The translations under genes and the position numbers were made by a program. Below are positions 33,013 through 42,083 of a DNA stretch of 49,722 nt, piece by piece. Under the pieces are notes generated by a model that was not told where the DNA came from, did no database searches, and worked only from the letters and a program-made list of their open reading frames with translations. Where the stretch lies: NCBI GenBank assembly GCA_029262695.1, contig JAJCYV010000044.1, positions 1 through 49,722 on the forward strand, read 5' to 3'. The first letter of the stretch is position 1. Every line of letters begins with the position of its first letter. The stretch is from Chloroflexota bacterium. Lineage in GTDB: Bacteria > Chloroflexota > Dehalococcoidia > SM23-28-2 > RBG-16-64-32.

Positions 33013-34938
33013 ATGAGACTGAACCAACTCCGGCTGCTGCGTACGATCGTCATCGCCACCGTCGCCCTCACCTGGCTCGTCCTCGCTCGGCCCGGCCTCG
33101 ACGCCGAGCGCGGCGTCTACATCCCGCACCCGGACTCGCAGCACGTCGCCGGCCAGCTCACCGTCCAGTTCGCGGACAACGTACCGCAGGACCGCTGGGA
33201 CACCATCCTCGCCGCGCACGGCGCCACGCTCGACAGGCCGATGCTCGGCGATGGATTCGCGGTCGTTTCGGTCCCTGATGACCACCGGGGCGAGATCGGC
33301 GAGGCGCTGGCCGCCAGCGGCGTCGTCCGCACCGTCGAAGAGATCACCTACCGCTACCCCGCGGCGATCCCCAACGACGCCCTCTGGATCGACCAGTGGA
33401 ACATGCGCCTCATCTCCGCCGACGACGCCTGGGACACGACGCAGGGCGAGGGTGTCATCGTCGCCGTCGTCGACACCGGCGTCGCCTACGAGGACTTCGG
33501 CGACTTCAAACAGGCGCCGGATCTGGCCGGCGCGACGATCGTCGACCCGTACGACTTCTACAACGACGACCCACACGCGAACGACGACAACGGCCACGGC
33601 ACGCACATCGCCGGCACGATCGCCCAGACAACCAACAACTCATACGGCCTCGCCGGCATCGCCTACAGGGCAACGATCATGCCCGTGAAGGTCTGCGGAC
33701 CGCTGCCGGGGAACCCGCGCAAGGCGGAGTGCTCGACGGACGCCATCGCTGACGGTATCCGTTGGGCGGCCGAGCACGGCGCCAGGGTGATCAACATGAG
33801 CCTCAGCGACCCCGGTAACGTGACCGCGGCGGAACGCGAAGCCCTGGAGTTCGCCCGCACCACGGGCGCTGTCGTCGTCGCCGCGGCCGGCAACTTCGGG
33901 GCCGACAACCAATGCGACGGCGACTCCATCCTCGATTACCCGGCCGCCGTTCCCAGCGTCATCGCCGTCTCCGCCGGCGGCTTCATCGGCTCGCTCGCCT
34001 ACTACTCCAACTACGGCGTCGGCGAGGCGAACACGCACGTGGACCTGATCGCACCGGGCGGCAATCCACGGATCGTTCATCCACCGGTCTGCGACGTTCA
34101 AAACGAAGGCGATACCAGCTTCATCTGGCAGGAGTCATATCGCTTCCTCTGCAATGAAAGCCCGGTCGAGTTTCAGACGTTCGCCTTCTGTGCCCAGGCC
34201 GGAACGTCCATGGCCGCCGCGCACGTCTCCGGCGCTGCCGCGCTCATCCGCTCGGCATACCCCAACCTGAACGGCACGCAGGTGCGGGCGCTGCTGCAGT
34301 GCAGCGCCGCCGATGTCCACACACCCGGCGTTGACCTCGAGACCGGATACGGCCTCGTCCAGACAGACGCCGCCGTCCGCGACACCGATGGAGACAATAC
34401 ACCGGACTGCATCGATAGCGAACCCTTCACACCAACGCCCAGCCCTTCGCCGTCGCCGACGCCCGTTCCACCACCGAACGATTGCCTCGCAACGCCGACG
34501 CCAACGCCAACGCCAACGCCGACACCATCGCCAACGCCGACGCCGACACCCACGCTCACGCCGACCGCAACACCGACCACAACCACAACGCTAACGCCCT
34601 CACCAAACCCGACGGCTACGGCCACCGGTACGCCAGCTCCCACCGCAACGCCCACAGGCAGCCCGACGGAAACGCCATCACCGACGGCCACTGTGACGTT
34701 CTCGCCGACACCGTTGCCCATTCCCTGCGGCGACGTCAACTGCAGCCACACGGTGGACGCCCTCGACGCCCTGGGCATCGTCCGCTTCCTGGCCTTCGCT
34801 GAGCCGGTCGCGGACTGCATCAGCAAGGGCTACGTCAACTGCGATGGCGTGCTCGATGCCGCTGACGCGCTCGTCATCCTGCGCTACGCCGGCGGCTTAC
34901 CGCCCGGCATCCCCGGCGGCTGCCCCGGCATCGGCTAG
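33013..34938 (+). CDS. secreted subtilisin-like protease with dockerin-like C terminus
   Basis: S8 serine protease of 641 residues. A signal peptide (about 1-30) is followed by a short inhibitor-like prodomain and the catalytic domain, with Asp154 (VVDTGV), His195 (NGHGTHIAG) and Ser399 ([10 protein letters not shown]). A Thr/Pro/Ser linker (about 475-572) leads to a C-terminal domain (about 575-641) with two dockerin-like calcium loops ([12 protein letters not shown] and [12 protein letters not shown]). The second loop has Tyr at the first ligand position. It is exported and probably attached to a partner by the dockerin. The ATG at 33013 begins the signal peptide; the frame is open further upstream. 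Confidence 0.93.
   Translation: MRLNQLRLLRTIVIATVALTWLVLARPGLDAERGVYIPHPDSQHVAGQLTVQFADNVPQDRWDTILAAHGATLDRPMLGDGFAVVSVPDDHRGEIGEALAASGVVRTVEEITYRYPAAIPNDALWIDQWNMRLISADDAWDTTQGEGVIVAVVDTGVAYEDFGDFKQAPDLAGATIVDPYDFYNDDPHANDDNGHGTHIAGTIAQTTNNSYGLAGIAYRATIMPVKVCGPLPGNPRKAECSTDAIADGIRWAAEHGARVINMSLSDPGNVTAAEREALEFARTTGAVVVAAAGNFGADNQCDGDSILDYPAAVPSVIAVSAGGFIGSLAYYSNYGVGEANTHVDLIAPGGNPRIVHPPVCDVQNEGDTSFIWQESYRFLCNESPVEFQTFAFCAQAGTSMAAAHVSGAAALIRSAYPNLNGTQVRALLQCSAADVHTPGVDLETGYGLVQTDAAVRDTDGDNTPDCIDSEPFTPTPSPSPSPTPVPPPNDCLATPTPTPTPTPTPSPTPTPTPTLTPTATPTTTTTLTPSPNPTATATGTPAPTATPTGSPTETPSPTATVTFSPTPLPIPCGDVNCSHTVDALDALGIVRFLAFAEPVADCISKGYVNCDGVLDAADALVILRYAGGLPPGIPGGCPGIG
34430..34705 (+). repeat. 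Thr/Pro/Asn codon repeat in the protease linker
   Basis: Short tandem units of CCAACG, CCGACG and CCGACA encode the Thr-Pro linker between catalytic and dockerin-like domains. They are low-complexity coding repeats and do not form a CRISPR. Confidence 0.75.
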
Positions 34939-35030
34939 CCGAGCGTTCTCCACAAGCCTGTGACGTTCGTCCCTTGTGGGACAATAAGGCCGCCTATAGG
35001 TTGAGGTCACACGACCAGAGGAGGCCCACG

Positions 35031-35846
35031 ATGAACAACGGCGCCGCCGCCGAGACGGCAAACACTACCACACCAAAGATCATCCGCGAGCCGCAGGTCT
35101 ATATCGTCGGCCGCCAGGACGTTGACCGCAGCGAGATCGACCGCTTCCTGGGCGACCACGGCATGAACTGGGAGACGGACAGCGAGGTCGGCGGCGAACA
35201 GCTGATCGAGGCCGGCGGCCGCCTCTGCTACGTCTCCTACGGCAAGGGCCGCAAGACCAACGAGGAGTACATCGCCAACATCATCGGCCAGAAGCACGGC
35301 TCCGTCCTCGAACACGCCGCCTGGAACTTCATCATCTCCGGCGTCTCGCGCTCCTTCACGCACGAGCTGATCCGCCACCGCGCCGGCTGGGCCTACTCCC
35401 AGCTCTCGCAACGCTACGTCGACGAGTCCGACGCGAGTTATGTCGAGCCGAAGATCATCGCCGATGACCCAGAGTTGCACGAGACCTGGCAGCGCGCGAT
35501 CGAGACCGCGCACGCCGCCTACCTCGAGCTGGTCGGCGGACTTTCGGCGAAGCTCGAAGCGGCCGGCGTCAAAGGCACGAGCCGCCGCAAGATGGCCCGC
35601 GAGGCCGCGCGCTCCGTCCTCCCCAACGCCACCGAAACGATGATCTTCTGCACCGCCAACGCCCGCGCCCTGCGCCACTTCATCGAACTGCGCGGCTCAG
35701 AAGGCGCCGAGGCCGAGATCCGCCGCGTCGCCGTCAAGTTCCTGCGCCTCATGCAGAAGGAGGCGCCAAGCGTCTTCGGCGACTACGAACTCCTCACGCT
35801 GGAGAACGGCACCGAGGTCACTAGCACGCCCAACGAGAAAGTGTGA
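35031..35846 (+). CDS. thyX: flavin-dependent thymidylate synthase, variant signature
   Basis: Makes dTMP from dUMP using methylene-THF and FAD, 271 residues. The family signature is usually RHR-x7-S-x-R; here it reads RHRAGWAYSQLSQR (115-128), which is RHR-x8-S-x-R, one residue longer, with Trp where the first Ser usually stands. Other ThyX landmarks are present (GSVLEHAAWNFIISGVSR, ARALRHFIELRGSEGAEAEIR in parts). GAGGAGG lies before the ATG at 35031; the open frame to 34974 is not used. No thyA is in the window. It is convergent with the MOSC gene and near folD, whose product supplies related folate intermediates. Confidence 0.92.
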   Translation: MNNGAAAETANTTTPKIIREPQVYIVGRQDVDRSEIDRFLGDHGMNWETDSEVGGEQLIEAGGRLCYVSYGKGRKTNEEYIANIIGQKHGSVLEHAAWNFIISGVSRSFTHELIRHRAGWAYSQLSQRYVDESDASYVEPKIIADDPELHETWQRAIETAHAAYLELVGGLSAKLEAAGVKGTSRRKMAREAARSVLPNATETMIFCTANARALRHFIELRGSEGAEAEIRRVAVKFLRLMQKEAPSVFGDYELLTLENGTEVTSTPNEKV

Positions 35847-35918
35847 CCCGTCCGCGCCTGGGTAACAACGCCCGCCAGCGCATCGCAGTCGTCGTCGAAT
35901 AGAGCCTCGCCCCGCCGC

Positions 35919-36722
35919 TCAGCCGACGATTTCGACCGCGTCGCCGCGGCGCACCGTGCCGCCCTGCTCAACCGCCGCGTAAACGCCGACGTTCGCGCTG
36001 TTGTGCTCGGCCGCCGTCGTCAGCACCGCCGGATCCTCCGGCAGGTCGTCCTGCGCGCGCGTCGTCACCACGCAGCGGATCGTCGGCATCATCACCTTGA
36101 TCCGCACTTCGTCTCCGATGGCGATGATCCTGCCCGGCCAGTCGTTCTCGACGAAGCCGCTGGCGCCGTCCGTCTCCACGATCACGTTCGGGCGGAAGCG
36201 CCGCGCGTCGAACGTCGTTCCGGGGCTCAGCTCGCGCAGCTTCGCCAGCGTCGCCGTCGTCAGCAGGTGCAGCGAGCCGAGGTCGAAGAAGCGGTTGATC
36301 ACCGGGAAATCGATCGTATCGTCCGCGCCGGCGTCCGGCACCTTGCCCAGCGCCGGCGACTCCAGCGTTAGCGCCGCCGGCGCCTCCGTGATCAGCCGCG
36401 CTTCGAAGCCAAGGAGCGCGGAAAGGCGGGCGTCCGCCTCCGCGTCCGACGTCATCAGGCGCTCGCCGTCCGGAAGCGTCATCTCGGCCGCGATGGGCGC
36501 GCCGCCGTGCGGCTCTTCGAGATAGCGGGCGCGCGAACCGAACAGCGGGCCCCACTTTTTCGGGATCTTGCCGGTGCCAATGCGGTTGTCGCCGTCGATC
36601 AGCGCCCAGTCGCGGTCACCGGCCAGGCCACCGGGCGTGATGAGCGCGCGGTTCAGCTGCTCGCCCATCATCCCCTTTACGGGAAAGCGCCAGAGCGCGG
36701 AGACAGTGCCAGAACGGGTCAT
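35919..36722 (-). CDS. MOSC-domain protein
   Basis: Cytoplasmic protein of 267 residues. The N-terminal MOSC_N beta-barrel (about 1-110, starting TVSALWRFPVKGMMGEQL) is followed by the MOSC domain (about 120-265), with the conserved Cys in MMPTIRCVVTTRAQDDLP. MOSC proteins bind molybdenum cofactor or move sulfur for metal-sulfur clusters; relatives include YcbX/mARC-type proteins that reduce N-hydroxylated compounds. The exact role is unknown. I chose the ATG at 36722; an ATG at 36731 is equally possible. It diverges from folD, and its end converges with thyX. Confidence 0.92.
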   Translation of the reverse strand: MTRSGTVSALWRFPVKGMMGEQLNRALITPGGLAGDRDWALIDGDNRIGTGKIPKKWGPLFGSRARYLEEPHGGAPIAAEMTLPDGERLMTSDAEADARLSALLGFEARLITEAPAALTLESPALGKVPDAGADDTIDFPVINRFFDLGSLHLLTTATLAKLRELSPGTTFDARRFRPNVIVETDGASGFVENDWPGRIIAIGDEVRIKVMMPTIRCVVTTRAQDDLPEDPAVLTTAAEHNSANVGVYAAVEQGGTVRRGDAVEIVG

Positions 36723-36782
36723 GCGCGGCATTGTACCAACGAAGAGCGCCGCCCGCGCGTGGATTGGGACGCGGCGAGCCGA

Positions 36783-36788
36783 TATGAT
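36783..36788 (+). promoter_or_regulatory. candidate -10 element giving a leaderless folD mRNA
   Basis: TATGAT lies only six bases before the GTG start of folD, so transcription would begin at or next to the start codon. No ribosome site is present. No clear -35 is visible. Confidence 0.4.
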
Positions 36789-36794
36789 TGCCCC

Positions 36795-37682
36795 GTGCCA
36801 GCCGAAATCATCGACGGCAAAGCGATCGCCGAGCAGGTCCGGGCCGAAGTCGCCGAGCGCGCCGGACGCCTGCGCGAAGAGCACGGCGTCACCCCCGGGT
36901 TGGCGCTCGTCCTCGCCGGCGACAACGCCTCGTCGCTCTCCTACGTGCGCTCGAAGGGAAGCACGGCTGAGGAGGCCGGCCTCCTCTCGGAGCTGATCCA
37001 CCTGCCCGGGGACACGCCTCAGGACGAGATCATCGCCCGCATCGCCGCGCTAAACGCCGACGCGCGCTTCCACGGCATCCTCGTCCAACTGCCGCTGCCG
37101 GAACAGATGCGAGAGGACGCCGTCATCGCCGCCATCGACCCGGCGAAGGACGCCGACGGTGTCACTCCGGCCAGCCTCGGCAAGCTGCTGCGGGGAGAGC
37201 CCACGACCTGGCCCGCCACGCCCGCCGGCATCGTTGAGCTCCTCGGCCGCACCGGCAATTCGCCGGGCGGCAAGCACGTCGTGATCTGCGGCCGCTCCAA
37301 CATCGTCGGCAAGCCGCTCGCCGGCATCCTGATGCAGAAGAACGAGCGCGCCAACGCCACCGTCACGCTTTGCCACACGGCCACGAAGGCCCTGCCCGAA
37401 TTTACCCGCCGCGCCGACATCCTCATCGCCGCGATGGGCGTCGCCGGAGCGATCACGGCGGACATGGTGAAGCCTGGCGCCGTCGTCATCGACGTCGGAA
37501 ACAACTGGGTCGAGGATTCCAGCCGCAAGTCGGGGCGGCGCCTCGTCGGCGACGTGGACTACGAGCCGGTGCGCAAGATCGCCGGCGCGATCACGCCCGT
37601 GCCCGGCGGCGTCGGGCCGATGACCATCGCCATGTTGCTCTCCAACACTGTCTGGCTCGCCGAGCAGACCGCCGCCCGCTAG
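36795..37682 (+). CDS. folD: methylene-THF dehydrogenase/cyclohydrolase
   Basis: Bifunctional folate enzyme of 295 residues that interconverts methylene-THF, methenyl-THF and 10-formyl-THF with NADP. The catalytic Lys is in YVRSK. The motif GRSNIVGKPLA and the C-terminal PVPGGVGPMT are family hallmarks, and DADGVTP is present. The start is a GTG at 36795, the first codon that fits the family; the longer open frame reads into the opposite MOSC gene. Its product feeds fmt (formyl donor) and thyX (methylene donor), both in this window. The 3' end overlaps the methyltransferase gene by four bases on the opposite strand. Confidence 0.96.
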   Translation: MPAEIIDGKAIAEQVRAEVAERAGRLREEHGVTPGLALVLAGDNASSLSYVRSKGSTAEEAGLLSELIHLPGDTPQDEIIARIAALNADARFHGILVQLPLPEQMREDAVIAAIDPAKDADGVTPASLGKLLRGEPTTWPATPAGIVELLGRTGNSPGGKHVVICGRSNIVGKPLAGILMQKNERANATVTLCHTATKALPEFTRRADILIAAMGVAGAITADMVKPGAVVIDVGNNWVEDSSRKSGRRLVGDVDYEPVRKIAGAITPVPGGVGPMTIAMLLSNTVWLAEQTAAR

Positions 37683-38521
37683 GCCGAGCGCTCGGCAACA
37701 AACACCGTCAACTCGGGATCGGCAGTATCCTTGCCCATCGACTCCAGCTCGCGAATCTCCGTGAGCCCGGCCGACCTCAGGATCTCGGCGTAGGTCTCGC
37801 TCGTGTACGCCTGCCACGTCGCCGCGTACCGCTCGACGCTTCCGGAATCCGCTTCGATGACGAACCAGCGGGAAATCGCCACCTCTGCCTCCTCATCCCA
37901 AAACGATTCCTCGAGCACCACGTGCGGGCCGTCCGACCAGAGGCCGGACGCCATCCCGTACCAGCGCTGCCCCGGATGGCCCCGGCGCTGTATCCCCTCG
38001 TACGGCGAGACCTCCAGCAGGAGCCGGCCACCAGACGCCAGGGCCGCCGCCGCACGCCGAACGATGTCTCGCGCCTCCTCCGGCCGGAAAACGTTCAGCT
38101 CGCCTGAGATCAGCATCACGAAGTCGTACGGGCCGCCGAACTCCGTCTGCCGCATGTCGCCCTCAATGACCGTCACCGGAAGGCCGTCACGCTCGGCGGT
38201 CTTCCGCGCGTGCGCCACGGACGCCGGCGAATAATCGACGCCCGTCAGCGTGTGGCCCAGGCGGACCATGCGCTCCATGTACAGACCAGGGCCGCAGCCG
38301 AGATCGAGCACGCGCGATGGCCGTCCAGCAAGCAGCTCCGCGTGGATCCACTCCACGTGTGCGTCTATCGTCTCCGTCCGGCGGCTGGCCGCGGCGTGCT
38401 CCTGCGAGAAGTGCTCCGCCAGCATGCGGCGGCTGAAGTCCGGATCGGACCAGGGGATCGTGTCGCCCTCGGCCCATGGCGCGGGTGGGACCGTCCGCGA
38501 GACGATGTCTTCGAGCTTCAC
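37679..38521 (-). CDS. class I SAM-dependent methyltransferase
   Basis: Cytoplasmic methyltransferase of 280 residues. The SAM-binding motif I is VLDLGCGPGLYMERM (about residues 70-84), followed by the acidic post-I residue in LTGVDYSPASVAHA and motif IV near FVMLISGELNVF. The substrate is unknown. The start is a GTG that overlaps the nitrilase stop by four bases (GTGA), so the two are translationally coupled. The frame is open to 38764 inside the nitrilase gene but the overlap start fits best. A role in modifying a product of the nitrilase is possible but unproven. Confidence 0.9.
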   Translation of the reverse strand: MKLEDIVSRTVPPAPWAEGDTIPWSDPDFSRRMLAEHFSQEHAAASRRTETIDAHVEWIHAELLAGRPSRVLDLGCGPGLYMERMVRLGHTLTGVDYSPASVAHARKTAERDGLPVTVIEGDMRQTEFGGPYDFVMLISGELNVFRPEEARDIVRRAAAALASGGRLLLEVSPYEGIQRRGHPGQRWYGMASGLWSDGPHVVLEESFWDEEAEVAISRWFVIEADSGSVERYAATWQAYTSETYAEILRSAGLTEIRELESMGKDTADPELTVFVAERSA

Positions 38522-39495
38522 GCGCCCCGCTGATCCGCCTGGGGTTCGGGGGCGTCGGCGATCATCGCGTTGGCACGGCGGTTCACGGTGAGCTGGAAGA
38601 CGTCCGGCCGGGCGTAGTGGCCGGCCGCGTCGAGCCAGTAGCGCGAGCCAAGCTGACGTGAGGGATCGATCTCCGCGTAGAGGATCTCCTCCTTGGCGGC
38701 GACCGGACCGGCGATGATGTCGCCATCCGGACCGACGATCGCGCTGTTGCCGACGTTCACCCACTCGCCGTTCGGAGGGTAGAGGCTCTTGAACTCGTAG
38801 CGATCAGGTATCTCGTCGCGCCGCATGGCGATGCAGCAGCCGATGACGTACATGCGCCCTTCCTTCGCGACGTGACGCAGCGTCGCCACCCAGCTGTCAG
38901 CGCTGTCCCACGTCGCCGCCACGTAGATCTGCACGCCTTGCGCGTACATCGCGTAGCGAGCCAGCGGCATGTAGTTCTCCCAGCAGATGAGCCCGCCGAG
39001 CTTGCCGTACGGAGTGTCGAACACCTCCAGTGTGCTGCCATCGCCCGGCGTCCAGACCAGCCGCTCGGCCGCCGTCGGCATGAGCTTGCGGTGCACGCCC
39101 ATCAGCTTGCCCTTGTCGTCGATGTAGACGAGCGTGTTGTAGACGCTGGTACCGCTGGCCCCGGCGTTTCGCTCGTTGACGCCGATGACGACGTAGCACT
39201 TGCTCTGCTTCGCCGCGCGGCATAGCTTGTCGACGTCAGGCCCCGGGACCGTCACCGACTGGTCCACGAGTTCCGCGTAGAGCTGGCTGTGCAGATCGGC
39301 CCTCATCGCCGGCGTAACCCAGACCCAGTCCGGGTACGACGGCACGAACGCCTCCGGGAACACAACCAGCTTCGCGCCGTTCTTCGCCGCCTCGGCCATC
39401 GTCTCGCAGGCCTTCTCGATCGTCGCCGCGCGGTCCATGAAGACGGGCGCGATCTGCGCGGCGGCGACGGTTGTCTTCTTGCTTCGTGGCATCAT
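38518..39495 (-). CDS. aliphatic nitrilase / carbon-nitrogen hydrolase
   Basis: Nitrilase-superfamily enzyme of 325 residues with the full catalytic triad: Glu48 (FPEAF), Lys137 (HRKLMPT) and Cys171 (LICWEN). The pattern FPEAFVPSYP and CWENYMPLAR matches true nitrilases and cyanide hydratases (branch 1) rather than amidases, so it likely turns a nitrile into a carboxylate and ammonia. These enzymes form helical filaments. GGAGG stands just before an ATGATG start. It is coupled to the methyltransferase downstream and diverges from the EF-G-like gene. Confidence 0.94.
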   Translation of the reverse strand: MMPRSKKTTVAAAQIAPVFMDRAATIEKACETMAEAAKNGAKLVVFPEAFVPSYPDWVWVTPAMRADLHSQLYAELVDQSVTVPGPDVDKLCRAAKQSKCYVVIGVNERNAGASGTSVYNTLVYIDDKGKLMGVHRKLMPTAAERLVWTPGDGSTLEVFDTPYGKLGGLICWENYMPLARYAMYAQGVQIYVAATWDSADSWVATLRHVAKEGRMYVIGCCIAMRRDEIPDRYEFKSLYPPNGEWVNVGNSAIVGPDGDIIAGPVAAKEEILYAEIDPSRQLGSRYWLDAAGHYARPDVFQLTVNRRANAMIADAPEPQADQRGA

Positions 39496-39651
39496 TCCTC
39501 CTCCGAAGACAGGATAGTCGTGGAGTGGGAGTGGTGGAAGGCCCGCGGGCGCGATGGGCGCGGCACCTGCCCAGGATGCACCCGTTTCCCCACGTGGTGC
39601 AGATACGATAGAATCCAGACGATTCCCTACTCAGAAGCGAGGAACGCCCCT

Positions 39652-41709
39652 ATGAAGGAATACCCTGCGGACAGCATCCGCAACGTCGCCCTCGTCGGTC
39701 ACTCCGGCACTGGCAAGACGACGCTCGCCGAATCGATGCTCTTTGCCGCCGGCGCCGTCACGCGCCTCGGCACCATCGAAGACCACACCACCACGAGCGA
39801 CTGGGACCCGGACGAGCACAAGCGCAGCTTCAGCCTCAGCCTCTCGATCATTCCGCTTGAGTGGAACGACCACAAGATCAACATCATCGACACTCCCGGC
39901 TACATGGACTTCATGGGCGAAGTGAAGTGCGGCCTGCGCGCCGTCGAGACTGCCCTGATCGCGATCGACGCCGTGTCCAGCCTGCAGGTCGGGACTGAGT
40001 TTGCCTGGCGCTTCGCCAACGAGCTGGAGTTGCCGCGTGCCATCTTGGTCAACCGCATGGACCGCGACAACGCCGATTTCGAACGCTGCGTTGCCGACAT
40101 CCAGTCGGCGTGGGGCAACAAGTGCCTGCCCGTGACCCTGCCCATCGGCTCCCAGTCGTCCTTCCAGGGAGTCGTCGACCTGCTGACGATGAAAGCGTAC
40201 ACCGGCGATAAGGGCGAGGAAGGCGCCATCCCCGACGACATGCAGGGCGCCGCCGACCAGGCGCGAGAGAAGCTCATTGAGGCCGCCGCCGAGACCGACG
40301 ACACGCTCATCAACAAGTACCTGGAAGGCGAGGAGCTAGCGCCGGAGGAACTCTCCGCCGGCATCCGGGCAGGCATCGCCGCCGGCAGCCTCATCCCGAT
40401 CTTCGCCGGCGCCGGGACCCGTGTGATGGGAGTGCGCCGCCTACTCACCGCAATCACCGACTATTTCCCCGCGCCCACACACCGCCCCGTCAAGGCCGGC
40501 GACAAAGAGCTGAAGACCGACGCCGCGGCCCCGCTGGCCGCGCTCGTCTTCAAGACAGCCGCCGACCCCTACGTCGGCCGACTCACCTACTTCCGCGTGC
40601 TCTCCGGCACGCTCGCGGGCGACTCTCACGTTTGGAACGTCACGAAGGGCTCCGACGAGCGCATCGGCACCGTCTACCACATCACCGGCAAGAACCAGGA
40701 CCAGGTGCCGCGGATCATCGCCGGCGATATCGGCGCCGTCGCCAAGCTGGCCGATACGCAGACCGGCGACACGCTCTGCGAGAAGGGCAGCGAAACGAAG
40801 TTCGACCCGATCTCATTCCTCAGCCCCTCAGCCAGCGCCGCTGTTTCACCGAAGACCAAGGCCGACCTCGACAAGATGGGTACCGCCCTCCACCGCATCG
40901 TCGAGGAAGACCCGAGCCTGCGACTCGAACGTAACCCGGACACGGGCGAAATGATCCTATCCGGCCTCGGTGACTCGCATGTCGAGGTCAACCTGGAGCG
41001 TGTCAAGCGCAAGTTCGGCGTCGAGCTGGAAATGCACACACCGCGAGTGCCCTACCGGGAGACGATCCGCTCGAAGGCCCAGGCGGAATACACGCACAAG
41101 AAGCAGACCGGCGGCCACGGCCAGTTCGCACGCGTCGCGCTGGAGATCGGCCCGCTGCCGCGCGGCGGAGGCGTCCAGTTCGAAGACCGCATCGTCGGCG
41201 GCTCCGTGCCAAAGCAGTACATCAGCTCCGTGGAGAAGGGCGTCATAGAAGGCTCCCGGGAGGGCGTCCTCGCCCACTTCCCGATGGTGGACGCCAAGAT
41301 CGTCCTCTACGACGGCAAGGAGCACCCGGTCGATTCGTCCGACATGGCGTTCAAGATCGCCGCCTCGATGGCCCTTCGCGAAGCGACGGAGGCCGCGCAG
41401 CCGATCCTCCTCGAGCCAATCATGGACATGCAGATCACAGTCCCCGAAGCCAACACGGGCGACGTCATCAGCGATCTCAACGGTAAGCGCGCCCGCGTCC
41501 AGGGGATGATCCCGTCAGGTGCGATGACGACGATCGAAGCCCAGGCGCCGCTACCGGAAGTGCAGCACTACTCCGCCGATATGCGTTCGCTGACGCAGGG
41601 CCGCGGCTTCTTCACGATCGAGTTTTCGCACTACGAAGAAGTCCCTTCGCACATGGCGCAGAAGGTCATCGAAGAGGCGAAGCGTGTCCGCGAAGAGGCG
41701 AAGGCTTAG
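39652..41709 (+). CDS. elongation factor G-like GTPase (EF-G2 type)
   Basis: Translational GTPase of 685 residues with EF-G domains I-V. The P loop is GHSGTGKTT (16-24), G3 is DTPGY (80-84), and G4 is NRMD (134-137) in place of the usual NKMD. Switch I reads EDHTTTSDWDPDEHKR, typical of the EF-G-like paralogue group seen beside the main EF-G. Domain IV shows KKQTGGHGQFARV and RAVEMALIA-type context in domain I. Its role may be in ribosome recycling or a specialised elongation step. GAGGAA precedes the ATG at 39652. It converges with the NTF2-like gene. Confidence 0.93.
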   Translation: MKEYPADSIRNVALVGHSGTGKTTLAESMLFAAGAVTRLGTIEDHTTTSDWDPDEHKRSFSLSLSIIPLEWNDHKINIIDTPGYMDFMGEVKCGLRAVETALIAIDAVSSLQVGTEFAWRFANELELPRAILVNRMDRDNADFERCVADIQSAWGNKCLPVTLPIGSQSSFQGVVDLLTMKAYTGDKGEEGAIPDDMQGAADQAREKLIEAAAETDDTLINKYLEGEELAPEELSAGIRAGIAAGSLIPIFAGAGTRVMGVRRLLTAITDYFPAPTHRPVKAGDKELKTDAAAPLAALVFKTAADPYVGRLTYFRVLSGTLAGDSHVWNVTKGSDERIGTVYHITGKNQDQVPRIIAGDIGAVAKLADTQTGDTLCEKGSETKFDPISFLSPSASAAVSPKTKADLDKMGTALHRIVEEDPSLRLERNPDTGEMILSGLGDSHVEVNLERVKRKFGVELEMHTPRVPYRETIRSKAQAEYTHKKQTGGHGQFARVALEIGPLPRGGGVQFEDRIVGGSVPKQYISSVEKGVIEGSREGVLAHFPMVDAKIVLYDGKEHPVDSSDMAFKIAASMALREATEAAQPILLEPIMDMQITVPEANTGDVISDLNGKRARVQGMIPSGAMTTIEAQAPLPEVQHYSADMRSLTQGRGFFTIEFSHYEEVPSHMAQKVIEEAKRVREEAKA

Positions 41710-41712
41710 CCG

Positions 41713-42018
41713 CTACCCGCGCGCCGAAATATCGGCGTCGACGATCTTCCACGCTCCGCCCACTTCCGACCAGCGCGCACGGACCGTGAACGACTCCGGC
41801 CCGATGTACTTCACGTCGTACCAGTAGTCGGCCCCCTCGCGGCTGTGGCCCAGGATCTCGTAGGAGTCAATCTGAAGCGCCGTGCCACCGCCGGCCTGCT
41901 CCTGTAGCTTCATCATCGGCTCCGGCATCAGGTCGTCCATGATCTTCGCGATGTCCATCGTCAGGATCGCCTTCGCGTGCGCGTCGACGACACCGTCGAT
42001 CCCCTGATCCTGCGTCAT
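41713..42018 (-). CDS. NTF2/SnoaL-like protein
   Basis: Small cytoplasmic protein of 101 residues with the cone-shaped NTF2/SnoaL fold pattern: an N-terminal helix (VVDAHAKAILTMDIAKIMDDL) and beta strands ending in ARWSEVGGAWKIVDADI. Such proteins are often ligand-binding or enzyme domains; no catalytic residue can be assigned. It lies three bases from the end of the EF-G-like gene on the other strand. A similar but longer protein is encoded at 48884-49264. Confidence 0.8.
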   Translation of the reverse strand: MTQDQGIDGVVDAHAKAILTMDIAKIMDDLMPEPMMKLQEQAGGGTALQIDSYEILGHSREGADYWYDVKYIGPESFTVRARWSEVGGAWKIVDADISARG

Positions 42019-42083
42019 CGGTCCCTCCTCGCCATCATTCCGCCGCGAATGCTAGGCACGCCCGGCGCGCCTGTCAACGCCGC

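Noticed and set aside
34430-34705. Possible CRISPR or minisatellite
   Set aside because: Thr-Pro codon repeats within the protease linker, in frame throughout.
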